A stretch of 11,883 nt of DNA from Actinomycetota bacterium (GTDB lineage: Bacteria; Actinomycetota; Actinomycetes; S36-B12; CAIYMF01). Both the position numbers and the translations under genes were made by a program. The notes beneath the pieces were generated by a model. The model did no database searches, had not been told where the DNA came from, and saw only the letters and a program-made list of their open reading frames with translations. Positions 1-6,165 of this stretch are shown here, one piece after another (the first letter of the stretch is position 1; every line of letters begins with the position of its first letter). The stretch is from assembly GCA_009699025.1 (NCBI GenBank), contig WLOZ01000027.1, forward strand, positions 1-11,883. The letters run 5' to 3'.

Positions 1-48
1 AGCGAGGACGAAGGCCCCCAGTGCGGCGGAGAGAATGGTGCGCTTCAT
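1..48 (-). CDS. N-terminus of a leftward exported protein (cut by window edge)
   Basis: Reading leftward from an ATG whose last base is at 48, the frame gives MKRTILSAALGAFVLA and runs off the window. Two positive residues followed by a hydrophobic run are what a signal peptide looks like. An AAGGAG Shine-Dalgarno lies about 5 nt upstream of the ATG (minus strand, roughly 54-59), which supports the start. Nothing can be said of the mature protein. The gene is divergent from the substrate-binding lipoprotein at 199, so it may be another transport component, but that is inference only. Confidence 0.6.
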   Translation of the reverse strand, partial: MKRTILSAALGAFVLA

Positions 49-130
49 AGATGCTCCTTGGTCGGTGGACATAAGGCATGAGGCAGAGGTGGCCAGATGC
101 TATGGGCTGACTCTCACCCCGTGCCACCCC

Positions 131-150
131 ACCTTTCCAAATGGAAAGGT
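131..150. promoter_or_regulatory. Palindromic operator candidate in divergent intergenic region
   Basis: ACCTTTCCA and TGGAAAGGT form 9-bp perfect inverted arms around a central AA. The site lies between a leftward gene starting at 48 and a rightward gene starting at 199, the usual place for an operator that controls both. No promoter elements could be placed with confidence in the rest of 49-198. The regulator is unknown. Confidence 0.45.
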
Positions 151-198
151 CGCGCGAGGTGCGCTGAGCGGACCCTTCTGGTGGGATATGTTCCTCAA

Positions 199-1395
199 AT
201 GACTACACGCCCCCTCGCCCTCGCTGGCGCATTCCTTGCACTCACCCTGGCCGCGTGCTCGACCGCATCGTCGGGCCAAGCCATCAGCTCGCCCGCGGCT
301 AGTTCCGGGGGCTCGGGCCCGATTCGCATCGGTGTCGAGGGGCCCCTCAGCGGAGACCAGAGCGTCACCGGTGTGGGCATGGTAAACGGTGCCCAGCTCG
401 CCGCAACCGACCTCAACGCCAAGGGCGGCATCAACGGCCGCCAAATCGAGATCGTGCCCATCGACGACGCTGCCGACGCCGCCACCGGGGTCACCGCCGC
501 TACCGCGGCAATCGCAGCCGGCCTTGACGGCGTGGTCGGCCCCTACAACTCAGGCGTGGGCATCGAGACCCTGCCGCTCTACCTCAAAGCCGGACTCGTG
601 CCGATCCGCCTCACCTCTAACAGCAGCACCAATTCCATGGGTTACACCCTGCAGCCGATGGACTACCAGATTGCTCCCGTCGCGGCGAAGGGCCTCACCA
701 CGTGGCTCGGGGCCAAGAAGGTCGCCATCCTCTACGACACGACGCAGAACTACACCACCGACTTGGCTGAGTCACTCAAGAGCGAACTCGAAGCTGCCGG
801 CGTGGTGGTGACCGCATTCACTCCCATCGAGCCCGGCCAAAAGAGCTACGACGCCCAGGTCAAGACGGCCGCGGCCACGTCGCCCGATGTCATCTACGCG
901 GCCACCTACTTCCCCGAGGGCGGGCTCATCGCCAAGGCAATGCTCAACCAGAAGGTGACCGCCAAATGCGTCGCCGACTTCGCCTCTGCCGACCCCGGCT
1001 TCATCACCACCGCCGGCAACGCCGCTGCCATGAACTGCCCGGTTGTGGGGGTTCCCTCACCCGGCGAGTTCCCCGAGGGCAAGGCGTTCGTTGACGCCTA
1101 TACGGCCGCCTTCGGTACGGCGCCCGGCACCTGGAGTCCCTACACCTACGACTCCGTGGGCATCCTCGCTGCCGCGGCCGCGGCGACCGGAGGCTTCGAT
1201 GCCACCAAGCTGACGGCCTTCCTCAACGAGGCCAAGGACTGGCCGGGCGCGACGGGGTTGGTCACCCTCGACCCCGCCACCGGCAACAGGGACCCCGCCA
1301 CGGTGGTCTTCCTCGACGTCGACGAGGCCGGCGAGTTCCACGTGGACGAGGCGTGGGCTACCGCAGCGAAGCCGCTCTGGCTCTTCCCCAGCTAG
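199..1395 (+). CDS. ABC transporter substrate-binding lipoprotein, branched-chain amino acid (LivJ-like) type
   Basis: The product is 398 aa from ATG 199. This start puts a lipoprotein signal at the N-terminus (MTTRPLALAGAF, then LAAC lipobox); the open frame begins at 97, but the extra 34 residues are unlike a signal peptide. After a Ser/Gly-rich linker, the mature part begins IRIGVEGPLSG and continues with GAQLAATDLNAKGGINGRQ, VVGPYNSG and YDSVGILAAA. These are hallmarks of periplasmic-binding-protein type I receptors for branched-chain amino acids, amides or related compounds. It should be lipid-anchored outside the membrane and deliver ligand to a LivHMFG-like permease, which is not in the window. 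The exact ligand cannot be read. No strong Shine-Dalgarno precedes ATG 199. The gene ends just before a strong hairpin, so it is probably monocistronic. Confidence 0.85.
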   Translation: MTTRPLALAGAFLALTLAACSTASSGQAISSPAASSGGSGPIRIGVEGPLSGDQSVTGVGMVNGAQLAATDLNAKGGINGRQIEIVPIDDAADAATGVTAATAAIAAGLDGVVGPYNSGVGIETLPLYLKAGLVPIRLTSNSSTNSMGYTLQPMDYQIAPVAAKGLTTWLGAKKVAILYDTTQNYTTDLAESLKSELEAAGVVVTAFTPIEPGQKSYDAQVKTAAATSPDVIYAATYFPEGGLIAKAMLNQKVTAKCVADFASADPGFITTAGNAAAMNCPVVGVPSPGEFPEGKAFVDAYTAAFGTAPGTWSPYTYDSVGILAAAAAATGGFDATKLTAFLNEAKDWPGATGLVTLDPATGNRDPATVVFLDVDEAGEFHVDEAWATAAKPLWLFPS

Positions 1396-1416
1396 CATCG
1401 CCGCGCGACTGTGAGA

Positions 1417-1458
1417 ACGAATGGTGCAGGGAGACTCTGGTCTCCCTGCACCATTCGT
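1417..1458 (+). terminator. Strong hairpin terminator after the substrate-binding protein gene
   Basis: Perfect 19-bp inverted arms (1417-1435 and 1440-1458) enclose a TCTG loop, 21 nt after the stop at 1395. There is no U-tract, as is common in actinobacteria. It separates the lipoprotein gene from the AlkB-like gene. Confidence 0.8.
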
Positions 1459-1513
1459 CGTTCGGCTTGTTGTCACGTGGCTACGTCGGTCGGGTTGCCG
1501 GTAGCGTGGCGGT

Positions 1514-2107
1514 GTGGAGGCGCTCTTCGAGGTAGGTGAGGCCACTCCCCTGCCCCCCGGATTTACCCACCACGTCGGCTGGCTGTCCGCCGGCGAGGCC
1601 GATCGATTCCTCAGCACGCTCACCACCGGCCTCGCGTGGTCGCAGCGTCCACTGGTCATCGCCGGGCGCCAGGCGCTCACCCCGCGCCTCACCTGCTGGG
1701 TGGGGCCAGAGCCGTTTCGCTACTCGGGTGGCGTTGAGCCGACGCATGAGTGGACCCCCGAGCTCGCCAACATCGGTGCCCGCGCCGCAGCGGTTGCGGG
1801 TGTGACCTTCAACTCGGTGCTCGCCAACTTTTACCGCAACGGCCGCGACAGTATGGGCGCGCACAAGGACGACGAGCCCGAGTTTGGGACCCGCCCTGTG
1901 ATCGCGTCGGTGAATCTCGGGGCCTCGCGCGACTTTGTGATCAAGCACGACAGCACCGGCGAGCGGCACGTGATCGCGCTCGGCCACGGCGATCTGCTGG
2001 TGATGTCGGGCCGCTCCCAGCACGACTGGTCACACTCGGTGCCCAAGCGGGCACGAGTGTCGCAGCCGCGCATCAATCTGACGTACCGGCAGTGGAAGGT
2101 CGGCTAG
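1514..2107 (+). CDS. AlkB-like Fe(II)/2-oxoglutarate dioxygenase (alkylated DNA/RNA repair)
   Basis: The product is 197 aa, close to the size of compact AlkB homologues. Visible family signatures are NFYRNGRDSMGAHKDD with the iron-binding HxD (H117, D119), LGASRDFVIKH, the turn HGDLLVMSG, the distal iron ligand H174 in WSHSVPK, and the 2-oxoglutarate-binding RINLTYR (R186). AlkB proteins remove methyl groups from 1-methyladenine or 3-methylcytosine by oxidative demethylation. The spacing around the HxD motif and the C-terminal RxNLT resemble ALKBH2/3-type proteins. The GTG at 1514 is the first in-frame start; no convincing Shine-Dalgarno is visible, so the start could be slightly downstream. 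The gene belongs to the chromosome and ends 68 nt before the left attachment repeat. Confidence 0.88.
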   Translation: MEALFEVGEATPLPPGFTHHVGWLSAGEADRFLSTLTTGLAWSQRPLVIAGRQALTPRLTCWVGPEPFRYSGGVEPTHEWTPELANIGARAAAVAGVTFNSVLANFYRNGRDSMGAHKDDEPEFGTRPVIASVNLGASRDFVIKHDSTGERHVIALGHGDLLVMSGRSQHDWSHSVPKRARVSQPRINLTYRQWKVG

Positions 2108-2162
2108 ACGCTGCCCGCTAGATGAGTGAAACCCGTCAGCCTCATGCAACCCAACAAGTTCG

Positions 2163-2180
2163 GTGCACGACTACGTGCAC
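2163..2180. repeat. GTGCAC hairpin at outer edge of attL
   Basis: GTGCACG and CGTGCAC form a 7-bp stem with loop ACTA. The same stem motif with a different loop (GTGCAC, GGATTA, GTGCAC) occurs at the equivalent place beside attR (10088-10105). It may be the terminator of the tRNA-Val transcript or a protein-binding site at the recombination site. Confidence 0.5.
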
Positions 2181-2254
2181 GCCGCTATCTGTGTCTCTCG
2201 AATCCCTTACGTACCAACACTTTACCGGGTGGGCGATACTGGGTTCGAACCAGT
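2175..2254 (-). repeat. attL: 80-bp direct repeat with 3' end of tRNA-Val
   Basis: These 80 bases are identical to 10100-10179. Positions 2230-2254 are the T-arm, acceptor strand and discriminator of tRNA-Val, minus strand; the rest is the downstream sequence. The remainder of the tRNA is missing here, so this is the displaced 3' tail left by site-specific integration. Beyond 2254 the two copies diverge completely (tttagcc against gacccc). Confidence 0.93.
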
Positions 2255-2403
2255 TTTAGCCTAGGTTCCTGACCTGCGCAGACTCTCAGATTCCGTTGGA
2301 TAGCAACGGTTCCGGTATGTCACGACATGACACGCGGAGACATGGGATACGCTCGTAAGTGCACGCCATGCACTTATCTAGCGATACTGGAAGGTGGTCA
2401 GTG
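2255..2403 (+). promoter_or_regulatory. Integrase upstream region with three inverted repeats
   Basis: Between attL and the integrase start lie three inverted repeats: CCGTTG/CAACGG around GATAG (2293-2309), TGTCA/TGACA around CGACA (2318-2332), and TAAGTGCA/TGCACTTA around CGCCA (2356-2376). The third resembles sequence at attR and may be an integrase arm site. The others may be operators or excisionase sites. I could not place a -10/-35 pair with confidence. Confidence 0.4.
2356..2376. repeat. Putative integrase/excisionase arm-type site, left arm
   Basis: TAAGTGCA and TGCACTTA are 8-bp perfect inverted arms separated by CGCCA, inside the element about 100 bp from the attL core. The decamer GATAAGTGCA, read leftward from 2378, recurs at 10083-10092 just inside attR. 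Two matching motifs flanking the two cores from the element side are what arm-type integrase or Xis sites look like, but no binding is shown. Confidence 0.45.
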
Positions 2404-3489
2404 ATGCCCAAGTCTAGGCGCACTAAGGGTTCGGGAACGGTCAGACAACTAGCGTCTGGCAGGTTCCAAGCGATCATGATGCACGACGGCCAACGGCAGG
2501 CGCGCACCTTCGAGACGAAGGCAGGCGCACAGGGTTGGCTGAACTCGCAGCGCCAAGACATCACCGATGGCGTGTGGACGCCGACACCGGCCGCAGGTGG
2601 CCGAGCACCCACGTTCGCGGAGTACGCGCCGCAGTGGCTCGCACGACGCAATCTAAAGCCACGCACGCGCCACGACTACCAAGCACTGATCGACGCGTAC
2701 CTGACGCCGGTCTGGGCTGACGTGCGGCTGGACCGCATCAGTGTGGAAGATGTCGAACAGTGGCACGCTGGACTACTTCCCGACGCGCCCACCCAGCGCG
2801 CGCATGTCTACAGTCTGCTGCGCACGATGCTGACCACGGCCTACCAGAAGGACGTCATCCCTGCGAACCCTTGCCGGGTGCCAGGTGCAGGTTCGGCCAA
2901 GCGCGCATCGGCCACCGAGATACCGACAGTGGCTCAGGTTGCGGCGCTGGCTACGGCGATGACATCCACGAAGTACCGGCTGATGGTGCTGATGGCCGCG
3001 TGGTGCGGGTTGCGTTACGGCGAACTCACAGAGCTGCGCGGCGCTGACATCATCGACGGCCGCGTGAAGGTGTCGCGCGCTGTGTCTCGCGTCGGCGGTC
3101 AGTACATCGTCGGTGACACCAAGAGCGAAGCCGGAGTGCGCACCGTGGCTGTGCCGTCATTCATCAGGGAAGAACTCGACGACTTCGTGGCCGGTGTCGC
3201 TGCTGGTGCGCTGCTGTTCCCGTCATCGCGTGGCAACTCCCACATGGCACCGAGTGCGTTTTACAAGGTGTACTACCCAGCACGCGACTCTGTTGGTCTT
3301 CCTGATCTGCGATTCCATGACCTGCGCCACTTTCAGGGAACGATGTACGCGCAGACCGGCGCGACACTGGCCGAGATTCAAGGCCGTCTCGGACACTCGA
3401 CAGTCCAAGCCGCCATGAGATATCAGGGCATCGCTCAGGGCCGAGACGCCGAACTCACCGAGCGCATGGTGGCTCTCGCCAGCAAGTAG
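2404..3489 (+). CDS. int: Tyrosine site-specific integrase
   Basis: The product is 361 aa from ATG 2404, with GGAAGG 9 nt upstream; the open frame begins at 2359 inside the arm-site palindrome, which makes that start unlikely. The layout is typical of phage integrases: an N-terminal AP2-like arm-binding region (KGSGTVRQLASGRFQA), a SAM-like core-binding domain (about 60-150), and a C-terminal catalytic domain. Catalytic residues visible are R204 in CGLRYGEL, H305 and R308 in HDLRH, H331 in LGHS and the nucleophile Y340 in RYQG. It should recombine attP with the 3' end of tRNA-Val and, with an excisionase, reverse this. Its position next to attL and its orientation away from attL are usual. 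It is separated from the downstream operon by 268 bp with its own operator. Confidence 0.95.
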   Translation: MPKSRRTKGSGTVRQLASGRFQAIMMHDGQRQARTFETKAGAQGWLNSQRQDITDGVWTPTPAAGGRAPTFAEYAPQWLARRNLKPRTRHDYQALIDAYLTPVWADVRLDRISVEDVEQWHAGLLPDAPTQRAHVYSLLRTMLTTAYQKDVIPANPCRVPGAGSAKRASATEIPTVAQVAALATAMTSTKYRLMVLMAAWCGLRYGELTELRGADIIDGRVKVSRAVSRVGGQYIVGDTKSEAGVRTVAVPSFIREELDDFVAGVAAGALLFPSSRGNSHMAPSAFYKVYYPARDSVGLPDLRFHDLRHFQGTMYAQTGATLAEIQGRLGHSTVQAAMRYQGIAQGRDAELTERMVALASK

Positions 3490-3757
3490 GCCGGTGGAAC
3501 GACAGCCGCGACACGCCGAGTATCCACAACTGGGTTTGGCGGCTTGCGTCTGATTCTCCGCTACGTCACACTAAATGACACAAGTGTTATTTAGAACTCA
3601 GGTCGTGCCACAGGGTGGCTGAGAGGCTCGAAGCCTCAACGATCACGCAATGGTTCCGGTGCTAATCAACCGGCATGAAGGTGTGAAGCCTTCGAATTCA
3701 CATCATTGCCGAAGCCGCCCGGTCAGCGCGGAAGAACCTGACCGATAGGTGGCACCA
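3490..3757 (+). promoter_or_regulatory. Operator and folded leader region ahead of the main operon
   Basis: This 268-bp gap has lower GC than its surroundings around 3565-3600 and holds no convincing ORF. After the palindrome at 3571-3594 comes a run of short hairpin candidates: GAGGCT/AGCCTC around CGA (3623-3637), GGTT...AACC, GAAGG/CCTTC around TGTGAAG, and TGTGAA/TTCACA around GCCTTCGAA. They suggest a structured 5' leader of roughly 150 nt. The promoter of the ten-gene operon most likely lies near the palindrome. I do not recognise a known riboswitch. Confidence 0.45.
3571..3594. promoter_or_regulatory. AT-rich 24-bp near-perfect palindrome, likely operator of the main operon
   Basis: CTAAATGACAC and GTGTTATTTAG are 11-bp arms around AA with one mismatch. 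It sits 164 bp before the excisionase-like gene in the most AT-rich part of the element. A dimeric repressor or activator would fit such a site. Candidates encoded nearby are the HTH protein at 3758 or a helper-phage regulator. Confidence 0.5.
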
Positions 3758-3946
3758 ATGGCTAAGCCCAAACTCCTGTTCGATGACGCCCTGACCGTCG
3801 CTGCTGCGCAGAAGAAGACGCAAGTCTCCGAGCGCACGATCCGCAGGTGGATCGCACAAGGGCTACTGCCCGCCTACCGCGTCGGCCCCAGGCGCATCCT
3901 GATCAACAGCGCCGACCTCGACGCACTCGTCCGTGGTGCCGCATGA
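3758..3946 (+). CDS. Excisionase-like helix-turn-helix protein
   Basis: The product is 62 aa. It matches the AlpA/Xis-type MerR-like winged-helix pattern: a short N-terminus, then LTVAAAQKKTQVSERTIRRW, then the recognition-wing part IAQGLLPAYRVGPRRILINSADLDALV. Such proteins bind DNA and act as excisionases (recombination directionality factors) or small regulators. Start ATG 3758 has AGGTGG 5 nt upstream; a GTG at 3749 in the same frame is a weaker alternative. It is first in the long operon, and its stop overlaps the ATG of a 13-codon ORF (ATGA, 3943-3946). The position behind the integrase gene and beside the presumed operator favours a role in excision or in control of this operon. Confidence 0.8.
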   Translation: MAKPKLLFDDALTVAAAQKKTQVSERTIRRWIAQGLLPAYRVGPRRILINSADLDALVRGAA

Positions 3947-3984
3947 GTACCATCTTGGCTCTCCTGTTCGGCAACGTCCGATGA
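3943..3984 (+). CDS. 13-codon mini-ORF between HTH gene and methyltransferase
   Basis: ATG 3943 overlaps the upstream stop as ATGA, and its own TGA (3982-3984) overlaps the next ATG (3981) as ATGA again. The peptide would be MSTILALLFGNVR. It may serve only to carry ribosomes from the HTH gene to the methyltransferase start, which has no Shine-Dalgarno. The alternative is that the methyltransferase begins at GTG 3933 and this ORF is chance. Confidence 0.35.
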   Translation: MSTILALLFGNVR

Positions 3985-5288
3985 CACACGAAAGCCGCCC
4001 GGAGGCGGCAATCGAGGTGGCTGGCGAGCCCACTGCAAAGATACCCGAAACGTCGCCACAACTGCCCCGGCTCACGATCAGTGCGGCCGAGATGGCGCCA
4101 CGACCGCCAAGGTTCGGCCAGGTACATCCTGCGGCCGAGCTCTTCCCGATGTTGAGCGAGTCCGAGTTAGCCGCGCTCGCAGACGACATCAAGACCAATG
4201 GCCTCATCAACGACATCGTGCTCATGGATGACGGCACCTTGTTGGACGGCCGCAATCGGTTGGCCGCGTGCGAGCGCGCCGACATCGTGCCGCGATTCCG
4301 CACTCTCGTGACGAATGACCCGGTGTCATTCGTGGTCAGTGTGAACCTGAGGCGCCGTCAGTTGACAACGGGACAACTGGCAATGCTGGGCGTCGAGTTA
4401 GTGCCGATGTATGAGGCGCAGGCCGACAAAGGCGGAAGGCCAACGACCGCTAAACCTGTGGCAGAACTGCCACAGGTTACGCAGTCTGAAAGAAAGTCTC
4501 GTGAGCGCGCCGCCAAGGTTGTCGGCACCAGCGGCCGAGCGGTGGCTCAGGCGAAGCGCGTCAGAGAAGCCGCGCCGGAACTGGCCGAGAAGGTCAACAG
4601 GGGCGAGCTCGCACTAGACCGCGCCGACCGGATCGTGCGAGATAGGGAATCCGAGACTCGACGCATCGCCACCGCACAAGCACAACGCGCCAGCATCACG
4701 GCAGGGACCACTGTCGACATTCGGCACGGTGACTTCCGCGAGAAGCTCGCCGACCTATCTGGCGTCGACGCCATCATCACCGACCCGCCGTACCCGCATG
4801 AGTTCCTTCCACTACTGGCCGACCTCGCCGCATGGTCGGACAAGGTGCTCGCACCTGACGGCATCCTTGCGGTTCTATTCGGCAAGACGTACCTACCGGA
4901 AGTGTTCCGGCTTCTCGACGGCCACCGGCCTTATCGCTGGACAATGTGCTACTTCACACCGGGACCGAGTTACGTTTCACACGCTAAGAGAGTGCACTCC
5001 AACTGGAAGCCGGTACTCGTCTACGGAGGCGGTCCACGTTTCGGAGATGTTGTGAGAGCAGAAGGTGGCGATGCAGACGCCAAGGAACAGCACCACTGGG
5101 GCCAGGACTACAACGCATTCCACACAATCGTTGAGCGGCTCACCGTGCCGGGTGCCACCGTTGTCGATCCGTTCATGGGATCAGGTACCACACTCCTTGC
5201 CGCGAAGGCGCTCGGCCGTCACGCCATCGGATGCGACATCAACAGCGAGCACGTCGCCACCGCGAAGGCGAGGCTGGGATGCCTCTAA
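3981..5288 (+). CDS. ParB/HTH - DNA methyltransferase fusion
   Basis: The product is 435 aa from ATG 3981; a GTG at 3933 would add 16 residues. Domains in order: a ParB/sulfiredoxin-like N-terminal domain (about 40-120, with LADDIKTNGLINDIV, LLDGRNRLAACE and NLRRRQLTTGQ); a polar linker (about 140-165); a helix-turn-helix (RAAKVVGTSGRAVAQAKRV); a short coiled region; and a beta-class amino-methyltransferase domain with motif IV DPPY at 268-271 before motif I DPFMGSGTT at 396-404. It should transfer methyl from S-adenosylmethionine to adenine N6 or cytosine N4. No restriction endonuclease is adjacent, so it is an orphan enzyme, perhaps for protection against restriction or for marking element DNA. 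The linker is encoded by a 26-bp palindrome (4453-4478). The stop overlaps the next start by 10 nt. Confidence 0.9.
   Translation: MTHESRPEAAIEVAGEPTAKIPETSPQLPRLTISAAEMAPRPPRFGQVHPAAELFPMLSESELAALADDIKTNGLINDIVLMDDGTLLDGRNRLAACERADIVPRFRTLVTNDPVSFVVSVNLRRRQLTTGQLAMLGVELVPMYEAQADKGGRPTTAKPVAELPQVTQSERKSRERAAKVVGTSGRAVAQAKRVREAAPELAEKVNRGELALDRADRIVRDRESETRRIATAQAQRASITAGTTVDIRHGDFREKLADLSGVDAIITDPPYPHEFLPLLADLAAWSDKVLAPDGILAVLFGKTYLPEVFRLLDGHRPYRWTMCYFTPGPSYVSHAKRVHSNWKPVLVYGGGPRFGDVVRAEGGDADAKEQHHWGQDYNAFHTIVERLTVPGATVVDPFMGSGTTLLAAKALGRHAIGCDINSEHVATAKARLGCL
4453..4478. repeat. 26-bp palindrome inside the ParB-methyltransferase linker codons
   Basis: Arms AACCTGTGGCAG and CTGCCACAGGTT (12 bp each, perfect) surround AA. 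It encodes KPVAELPQV, just before the HTH. A fragment of a second ParB/HTH-like sequence near the right end has a different palindrome at the matching position (9402-9427). Confidence 0.9.
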
Positions 5289-5539
5289 AGGTTCTGAACC
5301 AGACTCTGAATCAAGCTCGCCCGTGCTGGCCGCCGCCGCCCGAGTACCTCGAAGCGAGGGCCGATGTCGTGGCCGTTGCTGACCGTAGCCTCGACGGCCT
5401 GCCCGAACCACACAAGCGAGCCATTGAGCGCGCACGCGGCGAGCATCCCGGCCGCGCCGAAGAGCTGCGGGCACTGTTCCGCATTCTCGACGTTGGCCGA
5501 CGAATGGACTCGCTCTACCGCCGGCGGTGGTCGACATGA
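5279..5539 (+). CDS. Small conserved-operon protein of unknown function
   Basis: The product is 86 aa and I do not recognise the family. It begins at ATG 5279, overlapping the methyltransferase stop, with a purine-rich stretch (AAGGCGAGG, 5265-5273) as a possible ribosome site. An upstream in-frame start at 5231 is possible but lies deep in the methyltransferase gene. The middle is charged and probably helical (PEPHKRAIERARGEHPGRAE, then LRALFRILDVGRRMDSLYRR), with a Pro-rich segment (CWPPPPEY) near residue 20. No cysteine motif or membrane segment is seen. Its stop overlaps the next start (ATGA, 5536-5539). Short helical proteins beside phage replication genes are sometimes accessory factors, but this is only context. 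Confidence 0.65.
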   Translation: MPLKVLNQTLNQARPCWPPPPEYLEARADVVAVADRSLDGLPEPHKRAIERARGEHPGRAEELRALFRILDVGRRMDSLYRRRWST

Positions 5540-6165
5540 CATGGACGAAACTCTCCGACAACTTCACCGACCGGCCCGAAGTTCTCGGCCTGTCAGACAG
5601 CGCCTTTCGACTGCTGGTGGAGTCGCTTGTCTGGTGCAATCGGCTACTCACCGATGGCGCGGTGAGCGCGGCCAGTCTGACCAGCATCAGCCGTCGTGGC
5701 CGCATGAAGGTGGCCGACGAGCTGGTGGCCGCTGGACTCTGGGACGAAGACGAAGACGGCTGGACCGTTGTGGACTTCCACGAAGACCAGCCCACCCGTG
5801 AACAGGTCCAGGCGCGGCGAGCTGCGAACAATGCGCGCGTGTCCCGATGGCGCGAGGTGATGGCCGCTCATACCAGCGGTGACCACTCCGGCTGTACGTC
5901 ATCCTGTCGAGCGCGTAACGCCGTTGGTAACGGCGTTCGTAACGCCGTTGGTAACGCTTATCCCGACCCGTCCCGTCCCGTCCCGTCCCGTAAGGGATCG
6001 GGAACGGGATCAAGCGACGAAGCCGCCCTGCCTGACGGCGGCGGCATCGGCGCCGACGATGACGAGATGGGTGGCTGCGAAGACCCGGTGTGTGATGGCT
6101 ATGGGTGGCACAACCTCGACAACGGGAAAGCCACGCGGTGCCCGAGATGGACAGGTCAACAATGA
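5536..6165 (+). CDS. Phage-type replication protein with winged-helix N-terminus (DnaD/replisome-organiser-like)
   Basis: The product is 209 aa. The N-terminus (MTWTKLSDNFTDRPEVLGLS, then AFRLLVESLVWCNRLLTDGAVS) follows the pattern of actinophage helix-turn-helix replication proteins: 'W..L.D.F..hP.v..l', a helix with conserved W/C, then 'TDG.V'. A second part (residues 55-95) carries an acidic turn, DEDEDGW, and the helical REQVQARRAANNARVSRW. A Cys/His patch (HTSGDHSGCTSSCRA) and a C-terminal Cys set (CEDPVC...RC) might bind zinc. The linker between is low complexity and is encoded by two tandem DNA repeats. It likely starts replication of the excised element or loads a helicase, but no helicase or primase is encoded. 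The start at ATG 5536 overlaps the previous stop; its own stop overlaps whiB (ATGA). Confidence 0.7.
   Translation: MTWTKLSDNFTDRPEVLGLSDSAFRLLVESLVWCNRLLTDGAVSAASLTSISRRGRMKVADELVAAGLWDEDEDGWTVVDFHEDQPTREQVQARRAANNARVSRWREVMAAHTSGDHSGCTSSCRARNAVGNGVRNAVGNAYPDPSRPVPSRKGSGTGSSDEAALPDGGGIGADDDEMGGCEDPVCDGYGWHNLDNGKATRCPRWTGQQ
5917..5952. repeat. Three tandem 12-bp repeats within the replication gene
   Basis: Units AACGCCGTTGGT, AACGGCGTTCGT and AACGCCGTTGGT follow one another, and AACGCT begins a partial fourth. AACGCCGTT and AACGGCGTT are reverse complements, so the block can also fold. Encoded residues are NAVG, NGVR and NAVG. Iterons inside a replication initiator gene can mark an origin, which is the most interesting possibility here. 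Confidence 0.8.
5967..5991. repeat. CCCGT pentanucleotide repeat, five units
   Basis: Five exact CCCGT units follow a CCCGA variant at 5962-5966. They lie in frame in the linker of the replication protein (PSRPVPSR). The unit is not a multiple of three, so loss or gain of one unit would shift the frame. Confidence 0.9.

Noticed and set aside
1057..1692. Minus-strand 211-codon frame over the lipoprotein gene end and its terminator
   Set aside because: It runs through a perfect 19-bp terminator stem and the start of the AlkB-like gene, with no family likeness.
3600..3757. Known riboswitch or a second tRNA in the leader of the main operon
   Set aside because: Short stems and a TTCGAAT stretch are present, but no complete cloverleaf can be drawn and no known riboswitch core is recognisable.
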